DNA of 64,000 bases from Actinomycetales bacterium (GTDB taxonomy: Bacteria > Actinomycetota > Actinomycetes > Actinomycetales > Dermatophilaceae), in the NCBI GenBank assembly GCA_016715285.1, contig JADKAO010000001.1, positions 1 through 64,000 of the forward strand, read 5' to 3'. Of this stretch, positions 53,477-62,326 are shown piece by piece. The stretch's first letter is position 1. Every line of letters starts with the position of its first letter. Below the pieces are notes generated by a model. It saw only the letters and a program-made list of their open reading frames with translations, was not told the DNA's origin and ran no database searches. The translations under genes were made by a program, and so were the position numbers.

Positions 53477-54642
53477 GCCACCTAGTCCGAACTGACACTC
53501 TTGGCGGGGCTCTCACCATTCCGCGCGCCGTCCTGGCGACGGAACGTTCAGCCCGGGCCGCATGGTCGGCCTTGGCCGAACCTGAGGACCCACGAGTGCG
53601 AGACCTGATCGCCGAGTTCGGTCCAATCGAGGGTCTGCTGGCGGGGCTCAGCGGTCGCGACAGCAAGCACAGGATCTTCATCGAGCGAGCGGCCCGCACT
53701 GATCTAGGCGAGGCGACTGCGTTCGCGATGCGTCACGGCATACACCTGCTCATCCCTGGGGACCCCGAATGGCCAGAGGGTGTCGACGACCTCACCGTCC
53801 CGCCCGTGTGCTTATGGGTTAAGGGTGATCCTGACTTATCATCCCTGGCGCGGCGTTCGGTGGCGATCGTCGGCGCCCGGATGAGCACCCCCTACGGCAA
53901 CCAGGTCGCGGCCAGCATGGCCGCGGGAGTGGTCGAGCGAGGGTATGCCGTCGTGTCGGGTGCCGCGTTTGGAATCGACAAGTCCGCGCACTTGGGCGCG
54001 TTGTCATGCGGTGGACGGACGGTCGCAGTCCTGGCGGGCGGGGTCGACCGGGCCTACCCCACGGCGCACGCAGGGCTCATCGCCGAGATCGCGGAGACCG
54101 GCTCTGTTATGGCAGAGTGCGCGCCCGGTTGGGCGCCAACTCGGCCGAGGTTTCTCCTGCGAAATCGGCTGATTGCGACCATGACCGCGGGGACGATCGT
54201 CGTCGAGGCCGGCTTGCGATCAGGGTCACTCAACACGGCACGGTCGGCTGCCCGCCATTGTCGTCCGGTCGGTGCCGTGCCGGGATCGGTGATGTCGCAG
54301 GTCTCTGCCGGCTGCCACGGCATCGTTCGGGATGGCTTGGCGACGTTGGTATGCGATGCCAAGGACGTGCTCGACCTCGTCGGAGTAATGGGCGTCGATG
54401 CCGCTCCGCACCAGAGTGACCCTGTCCAACCTGAGGATCGGCTCGACCCCGTTGACGCGATCATCCTGGCGGCCGTCCCGCGTCGTGGAGCCGCGTCGGT
54501 GGACACCGTGGCCTTCACGGCTGGGCAGACCGTCGCTGAGGTCATGGGAGCGCTTGCGCGGCTCGAGTTGGGCGGTTTCGTGAGCCGCCACGATGGCGGA
54601 TGGAAACGCAGGCGCTCCAGCCGGCGCGAGGCACCGTCCTGA
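53473..54642 (+). CDS. dprA: DNA-processing protein DprA
   Basis: DprA protects incoming single-stranded DNA and loads RecA in transformation. It has 389 residues with the Rossmann core: SVAIVGARMSTPYGNQVAAS, VVSGAAFGIDKSAHLGAL, VAVLAGGVDRAYPTAH, AIAEIAETG-type (LIAEIAETGSVMAE), FLLRNRLIATMTAGTIVVEA, GLRSGSLNTARSAA, and a C-terminal winged helix (DTVAFTAGQTVAEVMGALARLELGGFV). ATG 53473 overlaps the comM stop. The presence of both comM and dprA does not prove competence; many non-competent actinobacteria have them. Confidence 0.93.
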   Translation: MSHLVRTDTLGGALTIPRAVLATERSARAAWSALAEPEDPRVRDLIAEFGPIEGLLAGLSGRDSKHRIFIERAARTDLGEATAFAMRHGIHLLIPGDPEWPEGVDDLTVPPVCLWVKGDPDLSSLARRSVAIVGARMSTPYGNQVAASMAAGVVERGYAVVSGAAFGIDKSAHLGALSCGGRTVAVLAGGVDRAYPTAHAGLIAEIAETGSVMAECAPGWAPTRPRFLLRNRLIATMTAGTIVVEAGLRSGSLNTARSAARHCRPVGAVPGSVMSQVSAGCHGIVRDGLATLVCDAKDVLDLVGVMGVDAAPHQSDPVQPEDRLDPVDAIILAAVPRRGAASVDTVAFTAGQTVAEVMGALARLELGGFVSRHDGGWKRRRSSRREAPS

Positions 54643-54670
54643 ATCGCGACAAGTGTGCGACGGTTGGAGG

Positions 54671-55594
54671 GTGGACGACGATCGCGAGCCGCCAGCCTTT
54701 GAGGAGAGCCGGACAGCTTTCGCGCGTCACCTGAGCGCCGAACGCGGGTTGTCGCCGCATTCGGTTCGCGCCTACGTCGGGGACATCGAGGACCTGTCTG
54801 GGTTCGTTCACCGCACCCGCGGAATGCTGAGGCTTGAGGACGTCACCCTCGCTGACCTGCGGGCATGGTTAGCTGACCAATCCCGCCGCGGCGCGCGAGC
54901 CACCGTGGCTCGCCGAGCAGCGGCGGCCCGGACTTTCTTCCGGTGGGCGGGCCGGAGCGGACGCATCAGTGTCGATCCCTCCTTGCGATTGCGGGCGCCC
55001 GCACGACAGCCGACGTTGCCCCAAGTGCTGCGTCGGGAAGGCGCGGCCGACCTTCTCGAGCAGGCACACGCCGTTGCCGACGACGACGATCCACTGTCCA
55101 CCAGGGATCGGGCCATGCTGGAAGTGCTCTACGCGACGGGGATCAGGGTGAGTGAGCTCGCCGGCGCCGACCTTGACGACCTAGACCTCGCGTCGTGCAC
55201 GCTGCGCGTCATGGGAAAAGGCGGCAAGGAACGTGTGGTGCCATTCGGGTTCCCCGCACGTTCAGCCCTTCAGGACTGGCTTGACCGCCGGACCGAGTTG
55301 GCCACCGCTGCGAGCCCAGCGGCGATCTTCCTCGGTAGGAGGGGCGGACGAGTCGATCCTCGCCAAGTCCGGGAGGCAGTCCATCGGGCGGCCCAGCGTG
55401 TTAGTGGCGGGCCAGATCTCTCGCCCCATGGTCTTCGGCACAGCGCGGCGACCCACTTGCTTGAAGGCGGGGCAGACCTGCGGATCGTGCAGGAACTCCT
55501 GGGGCATTCCAGCTTGGCAACCACCCAGATCTATACCCACGTGAGCGCGGAACGCCTCCGTGCTAGCTACGACCAGGCCCATCCGCGAGCCTGA
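54671..55594 (+). CDS. xerC: Tyrosine recombinase XerC
   Basis: XerC resolves chromosome dimers at dif with XerD. Residues: FARHLSAERGLSPHSVRAY (core-binding), TGIRVSELAGADLDDLDL (first R), GKGGKERVVPFG (K), HGLRHSAATHLLEGGADLR (H-x-x-R), VQELLGHSSLATTQIYTHV (H and Y). The start is uncertain: GTG at 54671 or 54653, or an ATG at 54593 that overlaps dprA. The length of about 307 residues from 54671 is typical. Confidence 0.92.
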   Translation: MDDDREPPAFEESRTAFARHLSAERGLSPHSVRAYVGDIEDLSGFVHRTRGMLRLEDVTLADLRAWLADQSRRGARATVARRAAAARTFFRWAGRSGRISVDPSLRLRAPARQPTLPQVLRREGAADLLEQAHAVADDDDPLSTRDRAMLEVLYATGIRVSELAGADLDDLDLASCTLRVMGKGGKERVVPFGFPARSALQDWLDRRTELATAASPAAIFLGRRGGRVDPRQVREAVHRAAQRVSGGPDLSPHGLRHSAATHLLEGGADLRIVQELLGHSSLATTQIYTHVSAERLRASYDQAHPRA

Positions 55595-55696
55595 AAGTCG
55601 CGGCATCAAGACCGACGTGCGCAGGCGGTCGTCGTTCTGACACTATGGGCCCCAAGGGGCTCAGAGAGTGGCGCGACTGAGGATAGGGATGGCACT

Positions 55697-56749
55697 GTGG
55701 CCGACGAGGTGATGACTCGTGCCCAATCTCGTCGCCATGCAGCTCATGGTGGGCAAACAGCCCGCACGTCGCGGTCAGCCCGTTCGCACGCATACAGCTC
55801 CGATCATCCCACGCGTCTCGAACGGCGCCGAGGGAGGACGACTCACCACCGAAACCTGACTCGCCTTCGTCGGATCGTGGTGGGTTCACTGGTTGCTCTG
55901 CTGATCGGTACGGCATTCGCACGAGCCGCTCAAGACCCATCCGTCGCCTTCCCGCGACCTGGTCGCGACGCGAGCAGTCAGCCGTGGGTCGCCCAGCCGC
56001 TCGGCGGCGAGCTGCCGGCGGCGGCACTGTCACGACCAGCCGTGGCACCAACAACGACCGCTGCCGCCCCTGCGAGTACGACGCCGACCGAGGGGCCAAC
56101 CGCCCAGCCCGAAGTCACGTTGATGGCGGGTGGCGTGCCAGCAAAAGAGGACGGAGCTTCCGAGCCGGTCCCTGCACCCGGCCAAACTCTGGCGCCTGTG
56201 CTCACATCGGCGGGAGGCACGGTCCACCCGGTCGAGATTGCCACGACGGTCCCCCCTAAAGATGGGCGCATCGTGCGCTACTCCGTGGAGGTCGAGGATG
56301 GTCTCGAAGAAGAGCAAAGCGCATTCGCTACTGCCGTTCAGGGCGTCCTCCATCACCCCCGTGGCTGGCAGGCTGCGGACGGAGTGCGCTTCGTCGCGGT
56401 GTCGGCGGCCGATGTGGCCCGCGGTGCCCCCGTCGACATTCGCGTCACACTCGCCACACCTGCTCTGACCAGCAGGCTGTGTGCCCCACTCAACACCACG
56501 AATCCGGAAGTGTCGTGTTGGGCTCACGGCCGCGCCGTACTCAATCTGCAGCGATGGGTCCGTGGCTCGGTCACTTACGGCGACGACCTGGTGAGCTATC
56601 GCACCTACCTGGTCAATCATGAGGTGGGCCACGGCTTGGGGCACGGGCATGTGCGGTGTGTGCATCCAGGAGCGAAAGCTCCCATCATGGTTCAGCAGAC
56701 CAAGGGGCTCGAGGGGTGCACGGCGTGGCCATGGCCCACGGCTGGCTAA
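55697..56749 (+). CDS. DUF3152 domain secreted/membrane-anchored metallopeptidase-like protein
   Basis: A 350-residue protein with a basic cytoplasmic N-terminus, one membrane helix (IVVGSLVALLIGTAFARA), a proline/threonine-rich linker, and a DUF3152 domain from about residue 190 (YSVEVEDGLEEEQSAFA ... SYRTYLVNHEVGHGLGHGH). The H-E-x-G-H-x-x-G-H segment is a metzincin-like zinc site, so a peptidase is plausible, though substrates are not known. The start is GTG at 55697. The stop overlaps the convergent M23 gene by four bases. Confidence 0.85.
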   Translation: MADEVMTRAQSRRHAAHGGQTARTSRSARSHAYSSDHPTRLERRRGRTTHHRNLTRLRRIVVGSLVALLIGTAFARAAQDPSVAFPRPGRDASSQPWVAQPLGGELPAAALSRPAVAPTTTAAAPASTTPTEGPTAQPEVTLMAGGVPAKEDGASEPVPAPGQTLAPVLTSAGGTVHPVEIATTVPPKDGRIVRYSVEVEDGLEEEQSAFATAVQGVLHHPRGWQAADGVRFVAVSAADVARGAPVDIRVTLATPALTSRLCAPLNTTNPEVSCWAHGRAVLNLQRWVRGSVTYGDDLVSYRTYLVNHEVGHGLGHGHVRCVHPGAKAPIMVQQTKGLEGCTAWPWPTAG

Positions 56750-57417
56750 ACCCCCTGCCACATTGACACCAACACGACCGGCCCTCGGAGGAACGATAGC
56801 GGGTCGTGATAGGTCTGTCCCTCAATAACCCCCCAATGAAGGCACCCGAGCGCCGCGCAGTGTGAACCACTGCTGACTCCGGGATCCGCAATGACGCCGA
56901 CGGTCTGGCCCGCGCTGACGACATCGCCGACAGCCACGCGGAAGTCGACCGGTTCGAAGGTTGATCTCAGCCCGTTGGCGTGGCTGATGACGAGGACACC
57001 GCGTCCGGCGAGACGTTCTGCATACGTCACCTGACCGTCAGCCGGAGCCTTCACGTCATCGCCAGGGCGCACGACGAGATCGACCCCGCGGTGGCCAGCG
57101 GCCCATTGCGCGGCTGGCGGCAGGAAGAACCTCTGGACCTCAGGCGGTCGCACCGGCCATTGCCAGAGGGCCCGAGGTCGCGCCGAGATCGGCGCTGCAG
57201 GGGGCGCTAGCGCCTCGGTGACGGTGGCAGCCGCGACCGAGTCAGCCAGTTTGAAGACTGTCGTGGGGGAAGTCCCGATGGCCATCTCGCCCGTCGCTCC
57301 CCCTGCGGGTGGCGGGAATAGCAGGATCGCGCACGCAACAGCGGCGATCGCCGCTGGCACGGCATACCGGCCATGCACGGTGTGCCGTGATCTCACCACA
57401 CGAGGGGGCGTCGTCAT
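56746..57417 (-). CDS. M23 family metallopeptidase
   Basis: A 223-residue exported peptidase with an N-terminal hydrophobic helix (AVPAAIAAVACAILLF) and a LytM/M23 domain: WPVRPPEVQRFFLPP, GHRGVDLVVRPGDDVKAP (H and D ligands), GLRSTFEPVDFRVAVGD, and LHWGVIEGQTYHDPL (second H-x-H region). It probably trims peptidoglycan or another glycine-rich target. ATG 57417 is chosen; an earlier ATG at 57486 adds 23 residues before the helix. In relatives it is near rpsB, as here. Confidence 0.85.
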   Translation of the reverse strand: MTTPPRVVRSRHTVHGRYAVPAAIAAVACAILLFPPPAGGATGEMAIGTSPTTVFKLADSVAAATVTEALAPPAAPISARPRALWQWPVRPPEVQRFFLPPAAQWAAGHRGVDLVVRPGDDVKAPADGQVTYAERLAGRGVLVISHANGLRSTFEPVDFRVAVGDVVSAGQTVGVIADPGVSSGSHCAALGCLHWGVIEGQTYHDPLSFLRGPVVLVSMWQGV

Positions 57418-57514
57418 GGTGCCACCGCACCATGCTGCACCCCGCCCCGCCAGGTTGACGACAGCAGCCTGTGGATGAGGTGACATCCCACCGCACCCAT
57501 GTGGATTGAGCGAT

Positions 57515-58687
57515 TCAGCCCTTCAGGGACGCCAACCGCGCGACCGCTTCGCCGAGGACCTCATCGCGCTTGCAGAAGGCAAACCGCACCAGCGTCCGCG
57601 CAGCCTCCCGATCATCATGGAAGACCGACACCGGAATCCCCACCACCCCCGCCCGTTCAGCCAACTCGCGGCAGAAGGTCAGCGCATCCGTCGCACCCAG
57701 CGCTGCCGCATCGGCGATGACGAAATACGTCCCGGACGGCACCGCAATCGGCAACCCCGCAGCCGCCAAACCCTCACACAGCAGGTCACGCTTGCGCTCC
57801 AACGACCCCGACAGCTCGGCGTACACCTCATCGCCGAGCCCAAGCGCAGTGGCGACAGCCGGCTGGAAGGGCCCGGAGGCAACAAACGTGAGGAACTGCT
57901 TCGCCGATCGCGCGGCAGCCACGGCAACAGCAGGGCCGACGATCCACCCGACCTTCCACCCCGTCGCCGAGAAGGTCTTCCCCGCCGACGAGATCGTCAC
58001 CGTCCGATCCCACATGCCCGGCAGCCCCGCGACAGGGATGTGCTCGGCGTCGCCAAACGTGATGTGCTCATAAACCTCGTCGGTCACGACCCACGCGTCG
58101 TGCTCCCGCGCAAGCTCGCACACCAACTCGAGTTCCTCGCGCGTAAAGACCTTCCCGGTCGGGTTGTGGGGTGTGTTGAGCAAAACCAGCCGGGTGCGCG
58201 ACGAGAACGCCGCCCGCAGCGAGGCCTCATCGACCGCAAAATCTGGAAAACGCAACACCGACGTCCGCCGGGTCGCTCCCGCTAGGGCGATCGTCGCGGC
58301 ATACGAGTCGTAGTAGGGCTCGAAGGTGACGACCTCGTCGCCGGGTTCGCACATGCCGAGGATGACGGCGGCAATGGCTTCGGTGGCGCCCGCGGTGACG
58401 AGCACCTCCGAGCGCGGATCGACCGGTATGCCGTAAAACCTCGCCTGATGCGCAGCGATGGCTTCCAGCAGCTCGGGTACACCCGGTCCCGGCGGGTATT
58501 GATTGCGGCCCCCGCGGATCGCCGCGACCGCCGCGTCGAGCATCTCCGGGGGCCCGTCGATGTCGGGGAAACCTTGCCCGAGGTTGATCGCCCCGGTGCG
58601 CACCGCGAGGGCGCTCATCTCAGCGAAGATCGTCGTCCCGAAGGGGGAGAGGGCGCGGTTGCCGACAGGTCGCTCAGGTCGCTCCAT
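57515..58687 (-). CDS. PLP-dependent aminotransferase (class I/II)
   Basis: A 390-residue aminotransferase: LGQGFPDIDGPPEML, NQYPPGPGVPELLEAI, VTAGATEAIAAVILG, LNTPHNPTGKVF, VVTDEVYEHITF, and the PLP lysine in ISSAGKTFSATGWKVGW. These blocks are shared by methionine aminotransferase YbdL-like and succinyl-DAP aminotransferase DapC-like proteins; the sequence alone does not decide. It has no visible operon partner except the MFS gene upstream on the same strand. Confidence 0.88.
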   Translation of the reverse strand: MERPERPVGNRALSPFGTTIFAEMSALAVRTGAINLGQGFPDIDGPPEMLDAAVAAIRGGRNQYPPGPGVPELLEAIAAHQARFYGIPVDPRSEVLVTAGATEAIAAVILGMCEPGDEVVTFEPYYDSYAATIALAGATRRTSVLRFPDFAVDEASLRAAFSSRTRLVLLNTPHNPTGKVFTREELELVCELAREHDAWVVTDEVYEHITFGDAEHIPVAGLPGMWDRTVTISSAGKTFSATGWKVGWIVGPAVAVAAARSAKQFLTFVASGPFQPAVATALGLGDEVYAELSGSLERKRDLLCEGLAAAGLPIAVPSGTYFVIADAAALGATDALTFCRELAERAGVVGIPVSVFHDDREAARTLVRFAFCKRDEVLGEAVARLASLKG

Positions 58688-58709
58688 GCGAGTCGAGTAT
58701 GCCGTGTGC

Positions 58710-59945
58710 TTACGTCGCCGTCTCGCCCGCGTGCGCGATCTGCGCGAGACTCCGCCACACGAACAGCAGCGTCACGCCGGACCCTGCAAACGCGAACCAG
58801 AACGGCGCTGTTACACCCCAGTTGCTGGCGATCAGCCCGCCGAGGAACTGCCCGACGATCAGCCCGCCAACCAAGAAGATCGAATACACACTCCCGACTC
58901 GCCCCTGGAACTCAATCGGCGTCGCCCGCTGCCGCACCGCGTTCGACAGTGACGCCCACACGAACGCATACCCACCAAAGACCACCATGACAATGAGCGC
59001 CACCCACTCGGTCGACGTCAGGGCAAACGCCAGGTGGGTGAGGACTTCCAGCGTCAGGCACCCACGCATGAGCGTCGCCAAGGGGATCCGCCGCTCCAAC
59101 CACCCGTATGCCGCCGTGCCCCCCATGCCGCCCACCGCGGCGGCGGTGGTGAGCAGCCCAAAGCCCACCGAGCCCACGCCAAGCCGGTCCTGGGCATAGA
59201 GCACGAGGATCGACCACGGCGCACCCCACGTGATGTTGAAGATCAAGATCACCAACGCGAGCGTCCGCACCGCAGGCTGTGACATGAGCCAGCGCAGTCC
59301 ATCGGCGATATCCCGGCGCATATGCGTCTCGACGACGCCGCGCACACTGCCGCGCGGCAGCTCCATCCGCGTGAACAGCCACGCCGCCAGCAGCACACAG
59401 ATCACCTGCACCCCGAACGGCCACACCATCCCGGCGGCAAACAGGAACGCCCCGATCGGAGGGCCGGCCAATTGATTCGCCACGAGGTAGCCCGTCATCA
59501 GCCGCGCGTTGCCAATCCCGAGGTCGGCCTTGGACACGATCATCGGCAAGACCGTGCGCGTCCCCGAGTCCACGAGCACCTCGGCGATGCCAGCAAGGAA
59601 GAGCGAGGCCAGCACCACCCAAATCGAAATCGCACCAGTGACGATCGTCAGCCCCATCGCCGCAATCACGAGGGCTCGCGCCCAGTTTGCGATCACCACG
59701 AGCCGGGTCCGGTCGACGCGGTCGGCGAGCGCACCGGCATACAGGCCAAAAATCAGCGTGGGCACCTGCTGGACCATCGCCGCTGCCGCGATGAGCAGCG
59801 GCTCGCGCGTTTGGGAGGCGACCAGGAGGGGCCCGGCCGCGAGCGCAATGCCGTCACCGAGGTTGGCGGCCCAAACCGAGGCGAGGTTCCACCGGAAGCG
59901 GGTGCCCATCCGCGGCGGCGCGAGGAGGTCGACGAGTCTGGACAC
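58710..59945 (-). CDS. MFS transporter (EntS-like)
   Basis: A 411-residue major facilitator with about twelve helices: FRWNLASVWAANLGDGIALA, GALADRVDRTRLVV, DSGTRTVLPMIVSKADLGIGN, GGYAFVWASLSNAVRQRATP, EFQGRVGSVYSIFL. These match the MFS_3 group of exporters such as EntS. The substrate is unknown. The ATG at 59945 follows no obvious ribosome-binding site. Together with the aminotransferase it interrupts the usual nearness of the M23 gene and rpsB. Confidence 0.85.
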   Translation of the reverse strand: MSRLVDLLAPPRMGTRFRWNLASVWAANLGDGIALAAGPLLVASQTREPLLIAAAAMVQQVPTLIFGLYAGALADRVDRTRLVVIANWARALVIAAMGLTIVTGAISIWVVLASLFLAGIAEVLVDSGTRTVLPMIVSKADLGIGNARLMTGYLVANQLAGPPIGAFLFAAGMVWPFGVQVICVLLAAWLFTRMELPRGSVRGVVETHMRRDIADGLRWLMSQPAVRTLALVILIFNITWGAPWSILVLYAQDRLGVGSVGFGLLTTAAAVGGMGGTAAYGWLERRIPLATLMRGCLTLEVLTHLAFALTSTEWVALIVMVVFGGYAFVWASLSNAVRQRATPIEFQGRVGSVYSIFLVGGLIVGQFLGGLIASNWGVTAPFWFAFAGSGVTLLFVWRSLAQIAHAGETAT

Positions 59946-60276
59946 AATCGGCCACGTTACGGCCGAGGAGGGATGCCGTGCACCCGGTTATCGATGTGGT
60001 CGGGAGGCGATTCGTCGGCAGGACCCAGGCGGCGTTAGGATGACCGATGGTCTCCGGACCATATTTCGCGCGTCCCTCGCCACCTTCAAGCCAGGCTCTC
60101 GGGCTCGGCTCACCGGTGGGGCGCACCACGGCAGTCCGTATGCCGGTCCCGCACCTTCGCGGTCCCGGTCACGCGGCGGGGTGCGCAGGTCGCCAGGCAG
60201 GTAGTCGACCGGCTCTGTAAGGGCTGGCACGGCCTACCGACGTAACTGACAACCTCAACCCAAGGAGGACACGGCA
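59946..60276 (+). other. Non-coding stretch upstream of rpsB
   Basis: I see no gene here. The last bases carry a strong AAGGAGG site for rpsB (60,261-60,267). One GTATGCCG motif is at 60,138. Divergent promoters for rpsB and the MFS gene should lie in it, but no clear consensus is visible. Confidence 0.6.
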
Positions 60277-61257
60277 ATGGCCGTCGTCACCATGCGCCAG
60301 CTCCTGGAGAGCGGCGTCCACTTCGGGCACCAGACCCGTCGCTGGAACCCCAAGATGAAGCGCTTCATCATGACCGAGCGCAATGGCATCTACATCATTG
60401 ACTTGCAGCAGTCGCTGACCTACATCAACAGCGCCTACGACTTCGTCAAGCAGACCGTTGCCCACGGCGGCACGATTCTGTTCGTCGGCACCAAGAAGCA
60501 GGCCCAGGAGCCCGTCGCCGAGCAGGCCACGCGCGTCGGTATGCCGTATGTCAACCACCGCTGGCTCGGTGGCATGCTCACGAACTTCACGACGATCTCC
60601 AAGCGCCTCCAGCGCCTGAAGGAGCTCGAGGAGATCAACTTCGATGACGTGGCCGGCTCGGGTCACACCAAGAAGGAACTCCTCATCCTCAAGCGCGAGA
60701 AGGACAAGCTCGACAAGACCCTCGGCGGCATCCGCACGATGTCCCGGGTGCCGTCGGCCGTCTGGATCGTCGACACCAAGAAGGAACACCTCGCCGTCGA
60801 TGAAGCCCGCAAGCTGGGGCTGCCCGTCATCGCGATCCTCGACACCAACTGTGACCCCGACGAGGTCGACTACAAGGTCCCCGGCAACGACGACGCGATC
60901 CGGTCGGTCACGCTGCTGACCCGCGTCATCGCTGACGCGGTCGCCGATGGCCTCATGTCACGCGCGCAGGTCCGCTCCGGTGACGCTGGTGAAGGCGCCG
61001 CTGTCGAGGAGCCGCTGGCCGAGTGGGAGCGCGAGCTCTACGCCGACGCTGCTGCCGCCGAGGCTCCCGCCGCTGAGGCTGCTCCCGCCGCTGAGGCTGC
61101 TCCGGCCGCTGAGGTTGAGGCCGCCCCGGTTGCTGACGAGGCTCCGGCTGCCGAAGCTGTCGCCGAGGTCCCCGCCGAAGCCGACCAGACCGCGGTCGCC
61201 GAGGCCGAGGTCGTCGTTGACGGCGCCGAGGCGCAGGTCGTCCAGGACGAAGCCTGA
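60277..61257 (+). CDS. rpsB: 30S ribosomal protein S2
   Basis: S2 joins the 30S platform late in assembly. MAVVTMRQLLESGVHFGHQ, RRWNPKMKRFI, GGTILFVGTKKQAQE, NHRWLGGMLTNF, DTKKEHLAVDEARKLGLPV, and VPGNDDAIRSV are family blocks. The core ends near residue 235; the rest, to 326, is alanine/glutamate rich (A-P-A-A-E repeats), an extension seen in many actinobacteria. AAGGAGG lies 13 bases before the ATG. Confidence 0.97.
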   Translation: MAVVTMRQLLESGVHFGHQTRRWNPKMKRFIMTERNGIYIIDLQQSLTYINSAYDFVKQTVAHGGTILFVGTKKQAQEPVAEQATRVGMPYVNHRWLGGMLTNFTTISKRLQRLKELEEINFDDVAGSGHTKKELLILKREKDKLDKTLGGIRTMSRVPSAVWIVDTKKEHLAVDEARKLGLPVIAILDTNCDPDEVDYKVPGNDDAIRSVTLLTRVIADAVADGLMSRAQVRSGDAGEGAAVEEPLAEWERELYADAAAAEAPAAEAAPAAEAAPAAEVEAAPVADEAPAAEAVAEVPAEADQTAVAEAEVVVDGAEAQVVQDEA

Positions 61258-61261
61258 TCCG

Positions 61262-61322
61262 CACGGGTCAGCTTGACTCATCACCCGTGACGGTTCCATC
61301 TCGGCCAGCCCGAGATGGAACC
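61262..61322 (+). terminator. Double hairpin between rpsB and tsf
   Basis: A perfect 13-base stem (61,292-61,304 with 61,310-61,322) with a five-base loop follows a weaker stem (61,262-61,268 with 61,283-61,289). It may act as a partial terminator or attenuator that tunes rpsB relative to tsf. Confidence 0.65.
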
Positions 61323-61375
61323 TCCCACGCCCCCACACGTCACCACCCAGATCGAACGACAGCGAGAGAGTAGAG

Positions 61376-62206
61376 ATGGCGAATTTCACCGCCGCTGACA
61401 TCAAGGCGCTGCGCGAGCAGACCGCCGCCGGCATGATGGACGTCAAGAAGGCCCTCGAAGAGGCCGATGGCGACATGACCAAGGCTGCCGAGATCCTGCG
61501 CATCAAGGGTCTCAAGGGCGTCACCAAGCGCGAAGGCCGCTCGGCCTCCAACGGCCTCGTGGCTGCCCGCGCCGAAGGCGGCGTGGGCACCCTCGTCGAG
61601 GTCAATTGCGAGACCGACTTCGTCGCCAAGGGCGAGCGGTTCATCGCGCTGGCCGACCAGGTGCTGGAGCAGGCCGTCGCGATCGAGGCCGACAGTGCCG
61701 AGGCACTCCTGGCGAGCACGCTGCCTGATGGCCGCACGGTCCAGGCGCTCCTCGAAGACGGCAACGCCACCCTCGGCGAGAAGATCGAGGTCCGTCGCGT
61801 GGGTCGGGTGACCGGCGAGCACGTCGTGTCCTACCTGCACCGCACGAGCAAGGACCTCCCGCCCCAGATCGGCGTCCTCGTGGCGACGACCGGGGGCGAC
61901 GAGTCCACCGCGCACGATGTCGCCATGCACGTCGCGGCCTTCTCGCCGACCGTGCTGTCGCGTGAGGACGTCCCCGCCGAGACGCTCGACAACGAGCGTC
62001 GCATCGCCGAGGCCACCGCTCGCGAAGAAGGCAAGCCCGAGGCCGCCCTGCCGCGCATCATCGAGGGTCGGGTCAACGGCTTCTTCAAGGAGAACGTCCT
62101 CCTGGAGCAGGCCTACGCCAAGGACCAGAAGAAGTCCGTTGCGCAGGTGCTCAAGGAGGCCGGCTCCGAGGCCACTGGCTTCGTCCGCTTCCGCGTCGGC
62201 AACTGA
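61376..62206 (+). CDS. tsf: Elongation factor Ts
   Basis: EF-Ts exchanges GDP for GTP on EF-Tu. The 276-residue protein has the N-terminal UBA-like domain (MANFTAADIKALREQTAAGMMDV), the signature LKGVTKREGRSASNGLV, VNCETDFVAKGERFIAL, VAMHVAAFSPTVLSRED, and the dimerisation region KSVAQVLKEAG. It is read with rpsB. The gene contains no GTATGCCG motif. Confidence 0.97.
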   Translation: MANFTAADIKALREQTAAGMMDVKKALEEADGDMTKAAEILRIKGLKGVTKREGRSASNGLVAARAEGGVGTLVEVNCETDFVAKGERFIALADQVLEQAVAIEADSAEALLASTLPDGRTVQALLEDGNATLGEKIEVRRVGRVTGEHVVSYLHRTSKDLPPQIGVLVATTGGDESTAHDVAMHVAAFSPTVLSREDVPAETLDNERRIAEATAREEGKPEAALPRIIEGRVNGFFKENVLLEQAYAKDQKKSVAQVLKEAGSEATGFVRFRVGN

Positions 62207-62221
62207 CGCCCGCATCTGGTT

Positions 62222-62254
62222 GACGCCGCTCGCCCCCTGGGGGCGGGCGGCGTC
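62222..62254 (+). terminator. GC-rich hairpin after tsf
   Basis: GACGCCGCTCGCCCC (62,222-62,236) pairs with GGGGCGGGCGGCGTC (62,240-62,254) with one mismatch and a short loop, 16 bases after the tsf stop. Confidence 0.7.
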
Positions 62255-62326
62255 ACTCATGTGAGGGCACCCTCGCCCTTGTGACAAGATCGACCAACCG
62301 CCGCTTGACCCTCGCAAGGAGTCGCC

